A stretch of DNA of 64,000 nt from Burkholderia diffusa. GTDB taxonomy: Bacteria; Pseudomonadota; Gammaproteobacteria; Burkholderiales; Burkholderiaceae. The stretch is from the NCBI RefSeq assembly GCF_001718315.1, contig NZ_CP013362.1:558001-622000 (forward strand), read 5' to 3'. The notes beneath the pieces were generated by a model, which had not been told where the DNA came from, searched no databases, and was given only the letters and a program-made list of their open reading frames with translations. Below are positions 18,359-29,337 of this stretch, in pieces. The translations under genes and the position numbers were made by a program. Numbering within the stretch: the stretch's first letter is position 1; every line of letters begins with the position of its first letter.

Positions 18359-19879
18359 GTGTCAGCGGCACTGCGTTTTGACAATATCGGCAAGGTATTT
18401 CCCGGCGTGCGCGCACTCGACGGCATCTCGTTCGACGTGCACGCGGGCGAGGTGCATGGCCTGATGGGCGAGAACGGCGCGGGCAAGTCGACGCTGCTGA
18501 AGATTCTCGGCGGCGAATACCAGCCCGATGCGGGCAGCGTGCTGGTCGACGGCCAGCCCGTGCATTTCTCGAGTGCGGCCGCGTCGATCGCGGCCGGCAT
18601 TGCGGTGATTCACCAGGAACTCCAGTACGTGCCCGACCTGACGGTCGCGGAGAACCTGCTGCTCGGCCGCTTGCCGAACGCGCTCGGCTGGGTGAAAAAA
18701 GGCGAGGCGAAGCGCCACGTGCGCGAGCGGCTCGCGGCGATGGGCGTCGATCTCGATCCCGACGCGAAACTCGGGCGGCTGTCGATCGCGCAGCGGCAGA
18801 TGGTCGAGATCTGCAAGGCGCTGATGCGCAACGCGCGCGTGATCGCGCTCGACGAACCGACGAGCTCGCTGTCGCACCGCGAGACCGAGGTGCTGTTCAA
18901 GCTCGTCGACGACCTGCGCGCGCAGGGTCGCGCGCTGATCTACATCTCGCACCGGATGGACGAGATCTACCGGTTGTGCGATGCGTGCACGATCTTCCGC
19001 GACGGGCGCAAGATCGCGTCGCACGAATCGCTCGCCGACGTGCCGCGCGAGCGGTTGGTCGCCGAGATGGTCGGGCGCGAGATCGCCGATATCTATCACT
19101 ACGCGCCGCGTGCGCTCGGCGACGTGCGGTTTTCCGCCGAAGGCGTCGACGGCCCCGCGTTGCGCGAACCCGCGAGCTTCTCGGTGCGCGCGGGCGAGAT
19201 CGTCGGCTTCTTCGGGCTGGTCGGCGCGGGCCGCAGCGAACTGATGCGGCTCGTGTACGGCGCGGACCGCCGGCGCGCGGGCGCGCTGACGCTCGACGGC
19301 AAGCGCATCGACGTGAAGCGCACCGGCGACGCGATCCGCCACGGCATCGTGCTGTGCCCGGAGGATCGCAAGGAGGAAGGGATCATCGCGATGGCGTCGG
19401 TCGCGGAGAACATCAACATCAGCTGCCGCCGCCATTCGCTGCGCGCGGGGCTGTTCATCGACCGCAAGACCGAGACCGAAACGGCCGACCGCTTCATCCA
19501 GCGGCTGAAGATCAAGACGCCGAACCGGCGGCAGAAGATCCGCTTCCTGTCGGGCGGCAATCAGCAGAAGGCGATCCTGTCGCGCTGGCTCGCGGAGCCC
19601 GACCTGAAGGTCGTGATCCTCGACGAGCCGACGCGCGGCATCGACGTCGGCGCGAAGCACGAGATCTACGACGTGATCTACCGGCTCGCGGAGCGCGGCT
19701 GCGCGATCGTGATGGTGTCGTCGGAATTGCCGGAAGTGCTCGGCGTGTCCGACCGCATCGTCGTGATGCGAGAAGGCCGCATCGCGGGCGAGCTGCCGCG
19801 CGAGCAGGCGAACGAGCATGCGGTGCTGAGCCTCGCGCTGCCGCAGACGAGCGTCGTCGAGGCAGCTGACGCAGTTTGA
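18359..19879 (+). CDS. araG: Arabinose-type ABC importer, duplicated ATP-binding protein
   Basis: AraG powers sugar import. The 506-residue protein has two ABC halves, as in all monosaccharide importers of this class. The first half has Walker A GENGAGKS at 37-44, [15 protein letters not shown] and Walker [12 protein letters not shown]. The second half has a degenerate P-loop ([10 protein letters not shown]), signature LSGGNQQK and Walker [15 protein letters not shown]. The GTG at 18359 is preceded by TGGGGAG and gives the normal N-terminus. Upstream in-frame codons overlap the end of araF and were not used. Confidence 0.94.
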   Translation: MSAALRFDNIGKVFPGVRALDGISFDVHAGEVHGLMGENGAGKSTLLKILGGEYQPDAGSVLVDGQPVHFSSAAASIAAGIAVIHQELQYVPDLTVAENLLLGRLPNALGWVKKGEAKRHVRERLAAMGVDLDPDAKLGRLSIAQRQMVEICKALMRNARVIALDEPTSSLSHRETEVLFKLVDDLRAQGRALIYISHRMDEIYRLCDACTIFRDGRKIASHESLADVPRERLVAEMVGREIADIYHYAPRALGDVRFSAEGVDGPALREPASFSVRAGEIVGFFGLVGAGRSELMRLVYGADRRRAGALTLDGKRIDVKRTGDAIRHGIVLCPEDRKEEGIIAMASVAENINISCRRHSLRAGLFIDRKTETETADRFIQRLKIKTPNRRQKIRFLSGGNQQKAILSRWLAEPDLKVVILDEPTRGIDVGAKHEIYDVIYRLAERGCAIVMVSSELPEVLGVSDRIVVMREGRIAGELPREQANEHAVLSLALPQTSVVEAADAV

Positions 19880-19959
19880 GGTCGCCGCGTGTGGCGCAGG
19901 ACTTTCGAATCGATCAAGCGCGGCGCGGGCCGCGCGATGCAGGAGCAGGAGACACAACC

Positions 19960-20976
19960 ATGCAAGTCAGGGAAAACCTCGCCAGCGCAGCCGTGAAGCC
20001 GTCGGCCGACGCGCTGGTTCCACAACAGAGCGACCGCCAGAAGTGGTGGCAGCATCTCACCGAATACAGCCTGATCGCGATCTTCGCGGTGATGTTCTTG
20101 ACGATGTCGCTGACGGTCGATCACTTCTTCTCGATCGACAACATGCTCGGCCTCGCGCTGTCGATCTCGCAGATCGGGATGGTCGCGTGCACGATGATGT
20201 TCTGTCTGGCCTCGCGCGACTTCGACCTGTCGATCGGCTCGACCGTCGCGTTCTCGGGCGTGCTGTGCGCGATGGTGCTGAACGCGACCGACAACACGTT
20301 CGTCGCGATCGTCGCGGCGGTCGCGGCAGGCGCCGCGATCGGCTTCGTGAACGGCGCGGTGATCGCATACCTGCGCATCAACGCGCTGATCACGACGCTC
20401 GCGACGATGGAAATCGTGCGCGGGCTCGGCTTCATCGTGTCGAAGGGGCAGGCGGTCGGCGTGTCGTCCGATACGTTCATCGCGCTCGGCGGGCTGTCGC
20501 TCTTCGGCGTCTCGCTGCCGATCTGGGTCACGCTCATGTGCTTCATCGTGTTCGGCGTGCTGCTGAACCAGACCGTGTACGGCCGCAATACGCTCGCGAT
20601 CGGCGGCAATCCCGAGGCGTCGCGCCTCGCGGGGATCAACGTCGAACGCACGCGCGTATACATCTTCCTGATCCAGGGCGCGGTGACGGCGCTCGCCGGC
20701 GTGATCCTCGCATCGCGCATCACGTCGGGCCAGCCGAACGCCGCGCAGGGCTTCGAGCTGAACGTGATCTCCGCGTGCGTGCTCGGCGGCGTGTCGCTGA
20801 TGGGCGGCCGCGCGACGATTTCAGGCGTCGTGATCGGCGTGCTGATCATGGGCACCGTCGAGAACGTGATGAACCTGCTGAACATCGACGCGTTCTACCA
20901 GTACCTGGTGCGCGGCGCGATCCTGCTCGCGGCCGTGCTGCTCGACCAGCTGAAGAATCGCGGCGTACGCGACTGA
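19960..20976 (+). CDS. araH: Arabinose-type ABC importer permease
   Basis: AraH forms the membrane channel of the importer as a homodimer. The 338-residue protein has about ten hydrophobic segments starting near residue 33, including the family blocks CTMMFCLASRDFDLSIGS and GGNPEASRLAGINVERTRVYIF (the EAA-like loop that contacts AraG). An ATG at 19960 follows a GGAG site, 80 bp after araG. The N-terminal 25 residues are polar and cytoplasmic. The substrate is expected to be the same as for the upstream binding protein. Confidence 0.94.
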   Translation: MQVRENLASAAVKPSADALVPQQSDRQKWWQHLTEYSLIAIFAVMFLTMSLTVDHFFSIDNMLGLALSISQIGMVACTMMFCLASRDFDLSIGSTVAFSGVLCAMVLNATDNTFVAIVAAVAAGAAIGFVNGAVIAYLRINALITTLATMEIVRGLGFIVSKGQAVGVSSDTFIALGGLSLFGVSLPIWVTLMCFIVFGVLLNQTVYGRNTLAIGGNPEASRLAGINVERTRVYIFLIQGAVTALAGVILASRITSGQPNAAQGFELNVISACVLGGVSLMGGRATISGVVIGVLIMGTVENVMNLLNIDAFYQYLVRGAILLAAVLLDQLKNRGVRD

Positions 20977-20999
20977 CCGATTCCACGGAGACGATTCGC

Positions 21000-21815
21000 A
21001 TGACCATCGAAACACCCGCGCAGGCGCAGCACGCCGCGAGCGACGCGCGTTATGCGCGCTACCCGAGCCTCGCGGATCGCGCGGTGCTGATCACGGGCGG
21101 CGCGACCGGAATCGGCGCGTCGTTCGTCGAGCATTTCGCGCGGCAGGGCGCGCGCGTCGCGTTCGTCGATCTCGACGCGCACGCGGGCCAGGCGCTCGCG
21201 GAAAGCCTCGCGCAGGCGCCGGATGTGCGCCACGCGCCGCTGTTCCTGCCGTGCGACCTGACCGACATCGGCGCGCTGCGCCATGCGATCGACGCGATTC
21301 GCGCGCGCATCGGCGCGATCGCGGTGCTCGTGAACAACGCGGCGAACGACACGCGCCACGCGATCGCCGACGTGACGCCCGAATCGTTCGACGCGGGCAT
21401 CGCGGTGAACCTGCGCCACCAGTTCTTCGCGGCGCAGGCGGTGATCGACGACATGAAGCAGCGCGGCGGCGGCGCGATCATCAATCTCGGCTCGATCAGC
21501 TGGATGCTGAAGAACGGCGGCTACCCCGTCTACGTGATGGCGAAGGCGGCCGTGCAGGGCCTCACGCGCGGCCTCGCGCGCGATCTCGGCCCGTTCGGCA
21601 TCCGCGTGAATTCGCTGGTGCCCGGCTGGGTGATGACCGACAAGCAACGCCGGCTGTGGCTCGACGACGCCGGCCGTGCGTCGATCAAGGCCGGGCAGTG
21701 CATCGACGCCGAGTTGCTGCCGGACGATCTCGCGCGCATGGCGCTGTTTCTCGCGGCCGACGACAGCCGGATGATCACCGCGCAGGACGTGGTGGTCGAC
21801 GGCGGCTGGGCCTGA
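21000..21815 (+). CDS. SDR aldose 1-dehydrogenase (galactose/arabinose/xylose type)
   Basis: This 271-residue SDR has TGGATGIG at 32-39, the variant NNAAND at 112-117 and catalytic S165, Y178 and K182. The pattern NNAANDTRH, AVNLRHQFFAAQAV and GSISWML is that of NAD-dependent aldose 1-dehydrogenases such as Caulobacter xylose dehydrogenase and the SDR galactose dehydrogenases. It is therefore the best candidate for the first oxidation of the imported sugar to its lactone. It follows araH by 23 bp and precedes the aldose epimerase that would supply the right anomer. Confidence 0.88.
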   Translation: MTIETPAQAQHAASDARYARYPSLADRAVLITGGATGIGASFVEHFARQGARVAFVDLDAHAGQALAESLAQAPDVRHAPLFLPCDLTDIGALRHAIDAIRARIGAIAVLVNNAANDTRHAIADVTPESFDAGIAVNLRHQFFAAQAVIDDMKQRGGGAIINLGSISWMLKNGGYPVYVMAKAAVQGLTRGLARDLGPFGIRVNSLVPGWVMTDKQRRLWLDDAGRASIKAGQCIDAELLPDDLARMALFLAADDSRMITAQDVVVDGGWA

Positions 21816-21877
21816 TTGCCGGGGGCAGCGCTCGCGGCGCCCCGTATCGTTTCATCGACGAAGGAAAGGAGTTCATC

Positions 21878-22942
21878 ATGACCGCCACGTCCTCGCGCGC
21901 ATCGTCGTCGTCCACGAGCCAGTCGCGCCGCGCGCGCCTGGCTGCCGCCGCGCAGCCGGTCAGCGCCGGCCCGCAGACCGCCGCGTTCGCGCAGGGCGTC
22001 GGCGCCGCGCATGCGGCGGCCGTCACGCTGTCGAACGCGGCGCTGCGGCTAGACGTGCTGCCGCACCTGGGCGGCGGCATCGCGCGCTTCGACTGGCGCG
22101 GCGATCACGGCGCGCTGGTGCCGGTGTTTCGCCGCTGCGAGCATCCGGAAACGGCGACGGATCCGAACGCGCTCGCGTGCTATCCGTTGTTGCCGTACTC
22201 GAACCGGATCGGCAACGGCCGCTTCGAATTCGACGGACGCAGCATCGCGGTGCCGCGCAATCGCCGCGACGAGCCGCTGCCGATTCACGGCGACGGCTGG
22301 CTCGCGCCGTGGCAGGTGGACGACGCGACCGACACGACGCTGCAGCTGTCGCTCGATCGCGCGAGCGGCGCGCCATATGCGTTTCGCGCGATCCAGTCGT
22401 TCGCGCTCGACGACACGACGCTGTCGATCGCGTTGACGATCGAGAATACGGGGCGCGCACGGTTGCCGTTCGGGCTCGGCCTGCATCCGTTCCTGGTGCG
22501 CGACGACGCGACCGAGCTGGCCGCGGCCGCGGGGGGCCTGTGGCTGTCGGGCACGGATTTCCTGCCGGTGCGGCACGTGAGCGTGCCGCCGGCCTGGCAA
22601 TTCGGCGTCGCGTATCCGTTGCCGGCGACGCTCGTCAATCATGCGTTCACCGGCTGGGGCGGCCACGCGACGGTGAGCTGGCCGCGCCGCGGGCTGTTGT
22701 TGACGATCGCGGCCGACGCCGATGCGTACGTGCTCTATACGCCGCCCGGCGAGCCATTCTTCTGCTTCGAGCCGGTCGATCATCCGATCAATGCGGTGAA
22801 CCTGCCGGGCGGCGCGGCCGCGCACGGGATGACGCTGCTCGCGCCGGGCGAGCGGCTCACGCGGCGTTTCGCGTTCACCGTCGAGCGGTCCGATGCGCGC
22901 ATTGACGCCGCCGCGCGCGAAGGGCGCCGGCGACGCGGGTAA
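21878..22942 (+). CDS. Aldose 1-epimerase (mutarotase)
   Basis: This protein interconverts alpha and beta anomers of an aldose, feeding the anomer-specific dehydrogenase upstream. It is 354 residues from the ATG at 21878, which follows a strong AAGGAAAGGAG site. The first 45 residues are Ser/Ala-rich and probably disordered, longer than usual. The epimerase fold follows: LPYSNRIGNGRFEFDG, HGDGWLAPW (catalytic His), GLHPFL and a C-terminal FCFEPVDHPINAVN block with the likely catalytic Glu. It is the last gene of the sugar operon. Confidence 0.9.
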   Translation: MTATSSRASSSSTSQSRRARLAAAAQPVSAGPQTAAFAQGVGAAHAAAVTLSNAALRLDVLPHLGGGIARFDWRGDHGALVPVFRRCEHPETATDPNALACYPLLPYSNRIGNGRFEFDGRSIAVPRNRRDEPLPIHGDGWLAPWQVDDATDTTLQLSLDRASGAPYAFRAIQSFALDDTTLSIALTIENTGRARLPFGLGLHPFLVRDDATELAAAAGGLWLSGTDFLPVRHVSVPPAWQFGVAYPLPATLVNHAFTGWGGHATVSWPRRGLLLTIAADADAYVLYTPPGEPFFCFEPVDHPINAVNLPGGAAAHGMTLLAPGERLTRRFAFTVERSDARIDAAAREGRRRRG

Positions 22943-22945
22943 AAT
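22940..22945 (+). promoter_or_regulatory. Candidate -10 element of pyrF
   Basis: A TAAAAT hexamer lies 36 bases before the pyrF start, straddling the end of the epimerase gene. No convincing -35 element is visible. It would let pyrF be transcribed independently of the sugar operon. Confidence 0.35.
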
Positions 22946-22981
22946 ACGCGGTCTACCAACGGTTTGCCGCGAGTATCCGCC

Positions 22982-23809
22982 ATGTCTTCCCCGCTTACTT
23001 TCATCGAATCGCTGCGCGCCGCGTGGCAGCGCACGAATTCGCTGCTGTGCGTCGGCCTCGATCCCGAGCCGTCGCGCTTTCCCGTGCAGTTCGACGGCCA
23101 GCCCGACGCGATCTTCGAATTCTGCCGGCAGATCGTCGACGCGACCGCGCAGTATGCGAGCGCGTTCAAGCCGCAGATCGCGTACTTCGCCGCGCATCGC
23201 GCGGAAGATCAGCTCGAGCGTCTGATCGCGCACATCCATCTTCAGCATCCGGGCCTGCCCGTGATCCTTGACGCGAAGCGCGGCGACATCGGCAGCACGG
23301 CCGAGCAGTACGCGCGCGAGGCGTTCGAGCGCTATCGCGCGGACGCGGTCACCGTGAACCCGTACATGGGCTACGACTCGGTGGAGCCGTACTTCGAGCA
23401 CGACGGCAAGGGCGTGATCGTGCTGTGCCGCACATCGAACCCGGGCGGGTCGGACCTGCAGTTCCTCGAAACGGGCGGCCGGCCGCTGTATCAGGTCGTC
23501 GCCGATCTCGCGGCGAACAAATGGAACGCGAAGAATGGCCAGCTCGGCCTGGTGGTCGGCGCGACGTTCCCGAAGGAAATCGAGATCGTGCGCGGGATCG
23601 TCGGCGACATGCCGCTCCTGATCCCCGGCATCGGCGCGCAGGGCGGCGACGTGCAGGCGACCGTCAACGCGGGCCGCACCGCCGACGGCACGGGGATGAT
23701 GATCAACTCGTCGCGCGCGATCCTGTACGCGAGCCAGGGCGAGGATTTCGCCGAAGCCGCGGCGCTCGCCGCGCAGAAGACGCGCGATACGATCAACGCG
23801 CATCGCTGA
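22982..23809 (+). CDS. pyrF: Orotidine 5'-phosphate decarboxylase, subfamily 2
   Basis: PyrF decarboxylates OMP to UMP, the last step of de novo UMP synthesis. The 275-residue protein carries the catalytic motif [15 protein letters not shown] (DAKRGDIG at 97-104), the form and length of the longer subfamily 2 enzymes. It also has [15 protein letters not shown] and the phosphate-binding end segment PGIGAQGGD. The ATG at 22982 was chosen because the protein then begins [11 protein letters not shown], typical of the family. It is convergent with pncC. Confidence 0.96.
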   Translation: MSSPLTFIESLRAAWQRTNSLLCVGLDPEPSRFPVQFDGQPDAIFEFCRQIVDATAQYASAFKPQIAYFAAHRAEDQLERLIAHIHLQHPGLPVILDAKRGDIGSTAEQYAREAFERYRADAVTVNPYMGYDSVEPYFEHDGKGVIVLCRTSNPGGSDLQFLETGGRPLYQVVADLAANKWNAKNGQLGLVVGATFPKEIEIVRGIVGDMPLLIPGIGAQGGDVQATVNAGRTADGTGMMINSSRAILYASQGEDFAEAAALAAQKTRDTINAHR

Positions 23810-23962
23810 AATATCGTTGGAGCACAGGCCGCCCGCCTGCTTCGCGTGTTTGCCATACTGGCGCACGCGAACAATTCGGACAAGAACTCCATCGTCGCGA
23901 AGCCCGGCGCGATCCCGTAAGCGGGCAGGGGCGGTGGTCGCCCCGTCCGTCGCGCCTTCGGA

Positions 23963-24463
23963 TCAGCCTTCGCGCTCGTCGAGCAGCTTCAGCAGCCCGC
24001 GCAGCGCATGCGCGGCCGCCTGCGTGCGGATCTGTTCGCGGTCGCCCCGGAACACGAGGGTCTCGACGTCCGTATGCAGTCGGTTGCTCCATGCGAACGA
24101 CACGGTGCCGACCGGCTTTTTCTCGCTGCCGCCAGCCGGGCCTGCGATGCCGGTGACGGACAGCGCGACCTGCGCACGGCTGTTGCGCAGCGCGCCTTCG
24201 GCCATCGCACGCGCGACCGGTTCGCTGACGGCGCCGTGTTTCTCGATCAGGTCGGGCGGCACGCCGATCATCTCGATCTTGGCCTGGTTCGAGTAGGTGA
24301 CGAAGCCGCGCTCGAACCACTGGCTGCTGCCGGAGATGTCGGTGATCGCGGCGGCGATCATGCCGCCCGTGCAGGATTCGGCGGTGGCGAGCGACAGGTG
24401 CTCGTCACGCAGCTTGTTGCCTGCGCGGATCGCAAGCTGATGGACGACGGAATCGGTTGGCAT
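23963..24463 (-). CDS. pncC: Nicotinamide-nucleotide amidohydrolase PncC (CinA C-terminal type)
   Basis: PncC hydrolyses nicotinamide mononucleotide to nicotinate mononucleotide, recycling the by-product of DNA ligase. The 166-residue single-domain protein matches the CinA C-terminal domain. It has LATAESCTGGMIAAAITDI at 26-44 with S30 in the active site, FVTYSNQAKIEMIGV, HGAVSEPVARAMAEGAL, and ALSVTGIAGPAGG. It lacks the N-terminal CinA domain, as in the stand-alone enzyme. It is the last gene of thiL-pgpA-pncC on the minus strand, 31 bp after pgpA. Confidence 0.94.
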   Translation of the reverse strand: MPTDSVVHQLAIRAGNKLRDEHLSLATAESCTGGMIAAAITDISGSSQWFERGFVTYSNQAKIEMIGVPPDLIEKHGAVSEPVARAMAEGALRNSRAQVALSVTGIAGPAGGSEKKPVGTVSFAWSNRLHTDVETLVFRGDREQIRTQAAAHALRGLLKLLDEREG

Positions 24464-24494
24464 GCGCGTCGGGAAACGGGAGTCGGGGAATCGG

Positions 24495-25037
24495 TCAGCC
24501 GGCGACGGAACGCCAGAAGGCGATCACGAGCAGCGTCATGAACGCGGCGATCAGGTCGTCGACCATGATGCCGAGGCCGCCTTTCACGCGACGGTCGAAA
24601 TAGCGGATCGGCGGCGGCTTGAGCATGTCGAAGAAGCGGAACGCGACGAACGCCCACAACTGGCCGATGAAGGTCGCGGGCGTGACGAACAGCATCACGA
24701 GCCAGATCGCGACGATTTCGTCCCAGACGACGGCGCCCGGATCGGACGTGCCCATCTTCCGTGCGGTGAAACCGGTGATCCACGTGCCCGCCGCGAAACC
24801 GACCACGATCAGCGCCCACCATTCGGGCACCGTCAGGTAGCGATTGAGCACCACGAACGTGAGCCAGCCGAACAGCGAGCCGAACGTGCCGGGCATGAAC
24901 GGCGCGAGCCCGCTGCCGAAGCCGAACGACACGATATGCGCCGGGTGCGACAGCATGAAGCGCGCGGTGGCGCGCTGCGGCGCGTTGCGGGCGGCGCCGG
25001 GCGCGGCCGCGGATTGCGCGGTCGGGTCAGTCTGCAT
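24495..25037 (-). CDS. pgpA: Phosphatidylglycerophosphatase A
   Basis: PgpA dephosphorylates phosphatidylglycerophosphate to phosphatidylglycerol in the inner membrane. The 180-residue protein has a polar N-terminal leader of about 30 residues, then the PgpA block AHIVSFGFGSGLAPFMPGTFGSLFGW and about four hydrophobic segments. Acidic residues in DPGAVVWDEIVAIW are typical of the active site. Its start overlaps the end of thiL by 11 bp, so the two are translationally linked. thiL-pgpA is a classic gene pair. Confidence 0.95.
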   Translation of the reverse strand: MQTDPTAQSAAAPGAARNAPQRATARFMLSHPAHIVSFGFGSGLAPFMPGTFGSLFGWLTFVVLNRYLTVPEWWALIVVGFAAGTWITGFTARKMGTSDPGAVVWDEIVAIWLVMLFVTPATFIGQLWAFVAFRFFDMLKPPPIRYFDRRVKGGLGIMVDDLIAAFMTLLVIAFWRSVAG

Positions 25038-26061
25038 GGAAGTGGTCGAAACCGTGCAACGTGAGAGTCAGGGGGGCGCCGGCGGCGTCGCGCCACGCGA
25101 TCGCGGGCTGCTCCGACGGCGAGGACAACGCGTGTATTGTACCGACTCGCGTGACCCGGACGCCGGCGCTCGCGCTCGCTGCCTCGATCGCCGTGCGGGC
25201 CGCGGCCGGCGCGGTGAAACACAGTTCGTAGTCGTCGCCGCCGGCGAGCATGCAGCGTCGCTGCACGTCGGGCGGCAGCGTCGCGAGCGCGGCCGAGCGC
25301 GGGACCGCGTCCGCGTCGATCTCGGCGCGTACGTTCGAGCGGGTCAGGATGTGCTGCAAGTCGCCGGCGAGGCCGTCCGAGATGTCGAGCGCCGCATGCG
25401 CGACGCCCGCGAGCGCAAGCCCGAGCGCGATGCGCGGCTCGGGACGCTCGAGCGCCAGCCGGAACGCGGCGGCTTCGTCCGCGCCGGCGGCCCATTCGCC
25501 GCGCGCGAGCCCGAGCCCCGCGCGGGCGTCGCCGAGCGTGCCGGACACCCAGACGTCGTCGCCGTCGCGCGCGGCATCGCGCCGCAGCGCGGCGTCCGGC
25601 GAGACTTCGCCGAGCACGGTCACGCACAGGTTCAGCGGCCCGCTCGTCGTGTCGCCGCCGATCAGCTCGCAGCCGAACCGCTCGGCGAGCGCGAACAGCC
25701 CGTTGCTGAATGCCTCGAGCCACGCCGCGTCCGCGCGCGGCAGTGCGCACGCGAGCGTGAACGCGCGCGGCTCGGCGCCCATCGCCGCGAGATCCGACAG
25801 ATTGACCGCGAGCGTCTTGTGGCCGAGCGCGTCGGGCGCGACATCAGGGAAGAAATGGCGGCCTTCGACCAGCATGTCCGTCGAAATGGCCAGCAATTTT
25901 CCGGATCGAGGCGCGATCAGCGCGCAATCGTCACCAATGCCGAGCGTCGACGCACGCGCCCCCCGGGCCGCGCGGCGCGCGAAGAAGCGATCGATCAGCG
26001 AAAACTCGGACAGGGCGGCTGGCACGGCGGACGAACCCGGAAGCGGTGAAGGGAACGGCAT
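25027..26061 (-). CDS. thiL: Thiamine-monophosphate kinase
   Basis: ThiL phosphorylates thiamine monophosphate to the active cofactor thiamine pyrophosphate. From the ATG at 26059-26061 it is 344 residues. The family body begins at LSEFSLIDRFFARRA near residue 17, so a shorter start (GTG at residue 13) is possible. Landmarks in order are LGIGDDCALI, GRHFFPD, KTLAVNLSDLAAMGA, GGDTTSGP, a DISDGLAGDL metal/nucleotide block and GGDDYELCF. It heads thiL-pgpA-pncC and is divergent from maeB across a 142-bp gap that contains a 14-bp palindrome at 26072-26085. Confidence 0.95.
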   Translation of the reverse strand: MPFPSPLPGSSAVPAALSEFSLIDRFFARRAARGARASTLGIGDDCALIAPRSGKLLAISTDMLVEGRHFFPDVAPDALGHKTLAVNLSDLAAMGAEPRAFTLACALPRADAAWLEAFSNGLFALAERFGCELIGGDTTSGPLNLCVTVLGEVSPDAALRRDAARDGDDVWVSGTLGDARAGLGLARGEWAAGADEAAAFRLALERPEPRIALGLALAGVAHAALDISDGLAGDLQHILTRSNVRAEIDADAVPRSAALATLPPDVQRRCMLAGGDDYELCFTAPAAARTAIEAASASAGVRVTRVGTIHALSSPSEQPAIAWRDAAGAPLTLTLHGFDHFHAD

Positions 26062-26203
26062 TGTACGCAGCGAACGGCGCCGTTCCTGCACCGTTCAGTA
26101 CATTTTTGTCGCGGCTGTTGCACCCGAATCGCCGGTCTGGCGGCCTTGGATTGGCGCTACAATGCCGTCGAACAGTTATTCTAATCCGCACGTCAAGAGA
26201 CAC

Positions 26204-28504
<2,301 letters not shown>

Positions 28505-28514
28505 GTCGTAACGA

Positions 28515-28555
28515 ACCGCGCGGCAACGGTCGAAGGTCGAACCGTGCCGCGCGGT
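28515..28555 (+). terminator. Hairpin after maeB
   Basis: ACCGCGCGGCAACGGT (28515-28530) pairs with ACCGTGCCGCGCGGT (28541-28555) apart from one bulged A, with a 10-base loop, starting 11 bases after the maeB stop. There is no following T-tract, so it is a 3'-end hairpin and not a canonical intrinsic terminator. Confidence 0.5.
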
Positions 28556-28565
28556 GGGCGAAATT

Positions 28566-28617
28566 GTAAACAAAAGCAAAAAGAGGCCTGCCCGCAATGG
28601 ACACGCCGTCGGGCAGG
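28566..28617 (-). terminator. Orphan intrinsic terminator on the minus strand
   Basis: Read on the minus strand, CCTGCCCG (28617-28610) pairs with CGGGCAGG (28594-28587) around a 15-base loop and is followed by CCTCTTTTTGCTTTTG. That is a hairpin plus T-tract. No recognised minus-strand gene ends here; the nearest downstream minus-strand gene is thiL, 2.5 kb away. It implies an unannotated minus-strand transcript starting somewhere before 28800. Confidence 0.55.
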
Positions 28618-28719
28618 GCGCAAACGCGCTTCCCGTAAGCAACAGCAGCATCTCTCCACTCAGGGCAGCGAGCGTGGCAAGGAGGCGGGGTCTTGCCATA
28701 CGAGAGATGCCGTCGATAT

Positions 28720-28739
28720 TTTATCCTGTTTAGGATAAA
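28720..28739. promoter_or_regulatory. Inverted repeat TTTATCCT-N4-AGGATAAA
   Basis: Perfect 8-bp arms (28720-28727 and 28732-28739) are separated by GTTT. On the minus strand the sequence continues into a TAAAAT hexamer just inside the repeat, usable as a -10. On the plus strand it lies about 150 bp before the ribonuclease start. It is probably a regulator site serving one or both directions. Confidence 0.45.
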
Positions 28740-28889
28740 TGCAGTCTGTTTTCGGTAAAAAATGCACGCTCGCAGGTGGAACCAGCCTTTCGATTCCCAA
28801 ACGAACATTGATTCGCGCGAACAATAGCGCTACGCTAACGCCTTTGGTTGGTCGTCAACTACTTGATTTAACAGCGGGAACCCTGGTTC

Positions 28890-29321
28890 ATGGCACGCAA
28901 GTGGCTCCGCAACGGCGCGCTCGCGTCCGTCTTCGCGATGTTCGCGATGGGTATCGTCGGTACACCGACGGGCAGTCTGGTTTCCGCCGCTTACGCACGG
29001 CAGGCCGTTTCGGCCGACATGGCCGTCGGCGGGGTCGATACGATCCCGACCGCCCGTCTGCCGCGTGAGGCCGTGACCACGCTTGGCCTGATCGGCGCCG
29101 GTGGCCCCTATCCGTACGAGAAAGACGGCGTCGTTTTCGGCAACCGTGAGCGGATCCTGCCGAAGGCGAAGCGCGGCTACTACCACGAGTACACGGTGCC
29201 GACGCCGCGCGCGCGCAATCGCGGCGCGCGCCGGATCGTCTGTGGCGGGCCATTGCGCCGGATCGACAACTGTTATTACACGGACGACCACTACAACAGT
29301 TTTAAACGTATTGTTGAATGA
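28890..29321 (+). CDS. Secreted guanyl-type ribonuclease (barnase/RNase Sa superfamily)
   Basis: The 143-residue protein has an N-terminal signal sequence (charged MARKWLRNG, hydrophobic to about 35). The mature part (about 55-143) carries the microbial ribonuclease core: PYPYEKDGVVFGNRERILP at 73-91, the general-base glutamate E100 in YYHEYTV, an arginine in RRIVCGG (114-115) and the catalytic histidine H134 in TDDHY. C118 and C128 could form a disulfide after export. Such enzymes cut RNA after guanosine. The stop codon is closely followed by a barstar-type inhibitor gene, the usual arrangement that protects the producer. Confidence 0.9.
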   Translation: MARKWLRNGALASVFAMFAMGIVGTPTGSLVSAAYARQAVSADMAVGGVDTIPTARLPREAVTTLGLIGAGGPYPYEKDGVVFGNRERILPKAKRGYYHEYTVPTPRARNRGARRIVCGGPLRRIDNCYYTDDHYNSFKRIVE

Positions 29322-29337
29322 CTTCGGGATGAACGGC

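Larger units (their letters stand above)
28505..28889. other. Gene-free region with opposing regulatory and terminator elements
   Basis: No protein gene is convincingly supported in these 385 bases, though a minus-strand hydrophobic reading frame beginning at 28699 exists. The region contains a long imperfect hairpin just after maeB, a minus-strand intrinsic terminator (28566-28617), an inverted repeat with arms TTTATCCT and AGGATAAA (28720-28739), and an AT-rich stretch to 28889 that should contain the ribonuclease promoter. Confidence 0.5.

Noticed and set aside
15166-18600. A 1144-codon open frame on the minus strand across the sugar operon
   Set aside because: It spans dgoK, dgoA, an SDR and araF, all with clear catalytic or binding motifs. 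Its own sequence is low-complexity and unrelated to any family.
13793-22942. The sugar cluster as a recently acquired island
   Set aside because: Base composition and codon use match the neighbours. There are no integrase, tRNA, direct repeats or mobile elements at its edges.
23928-23944. Short GGGGCG/CGCCCC hairpin between pyrF and pncC as a terminator
   Set aside because: The stem is only 6 bp, there is no T-tract on either strand, and such stems are frequent by chance in this GC-rich DNA.
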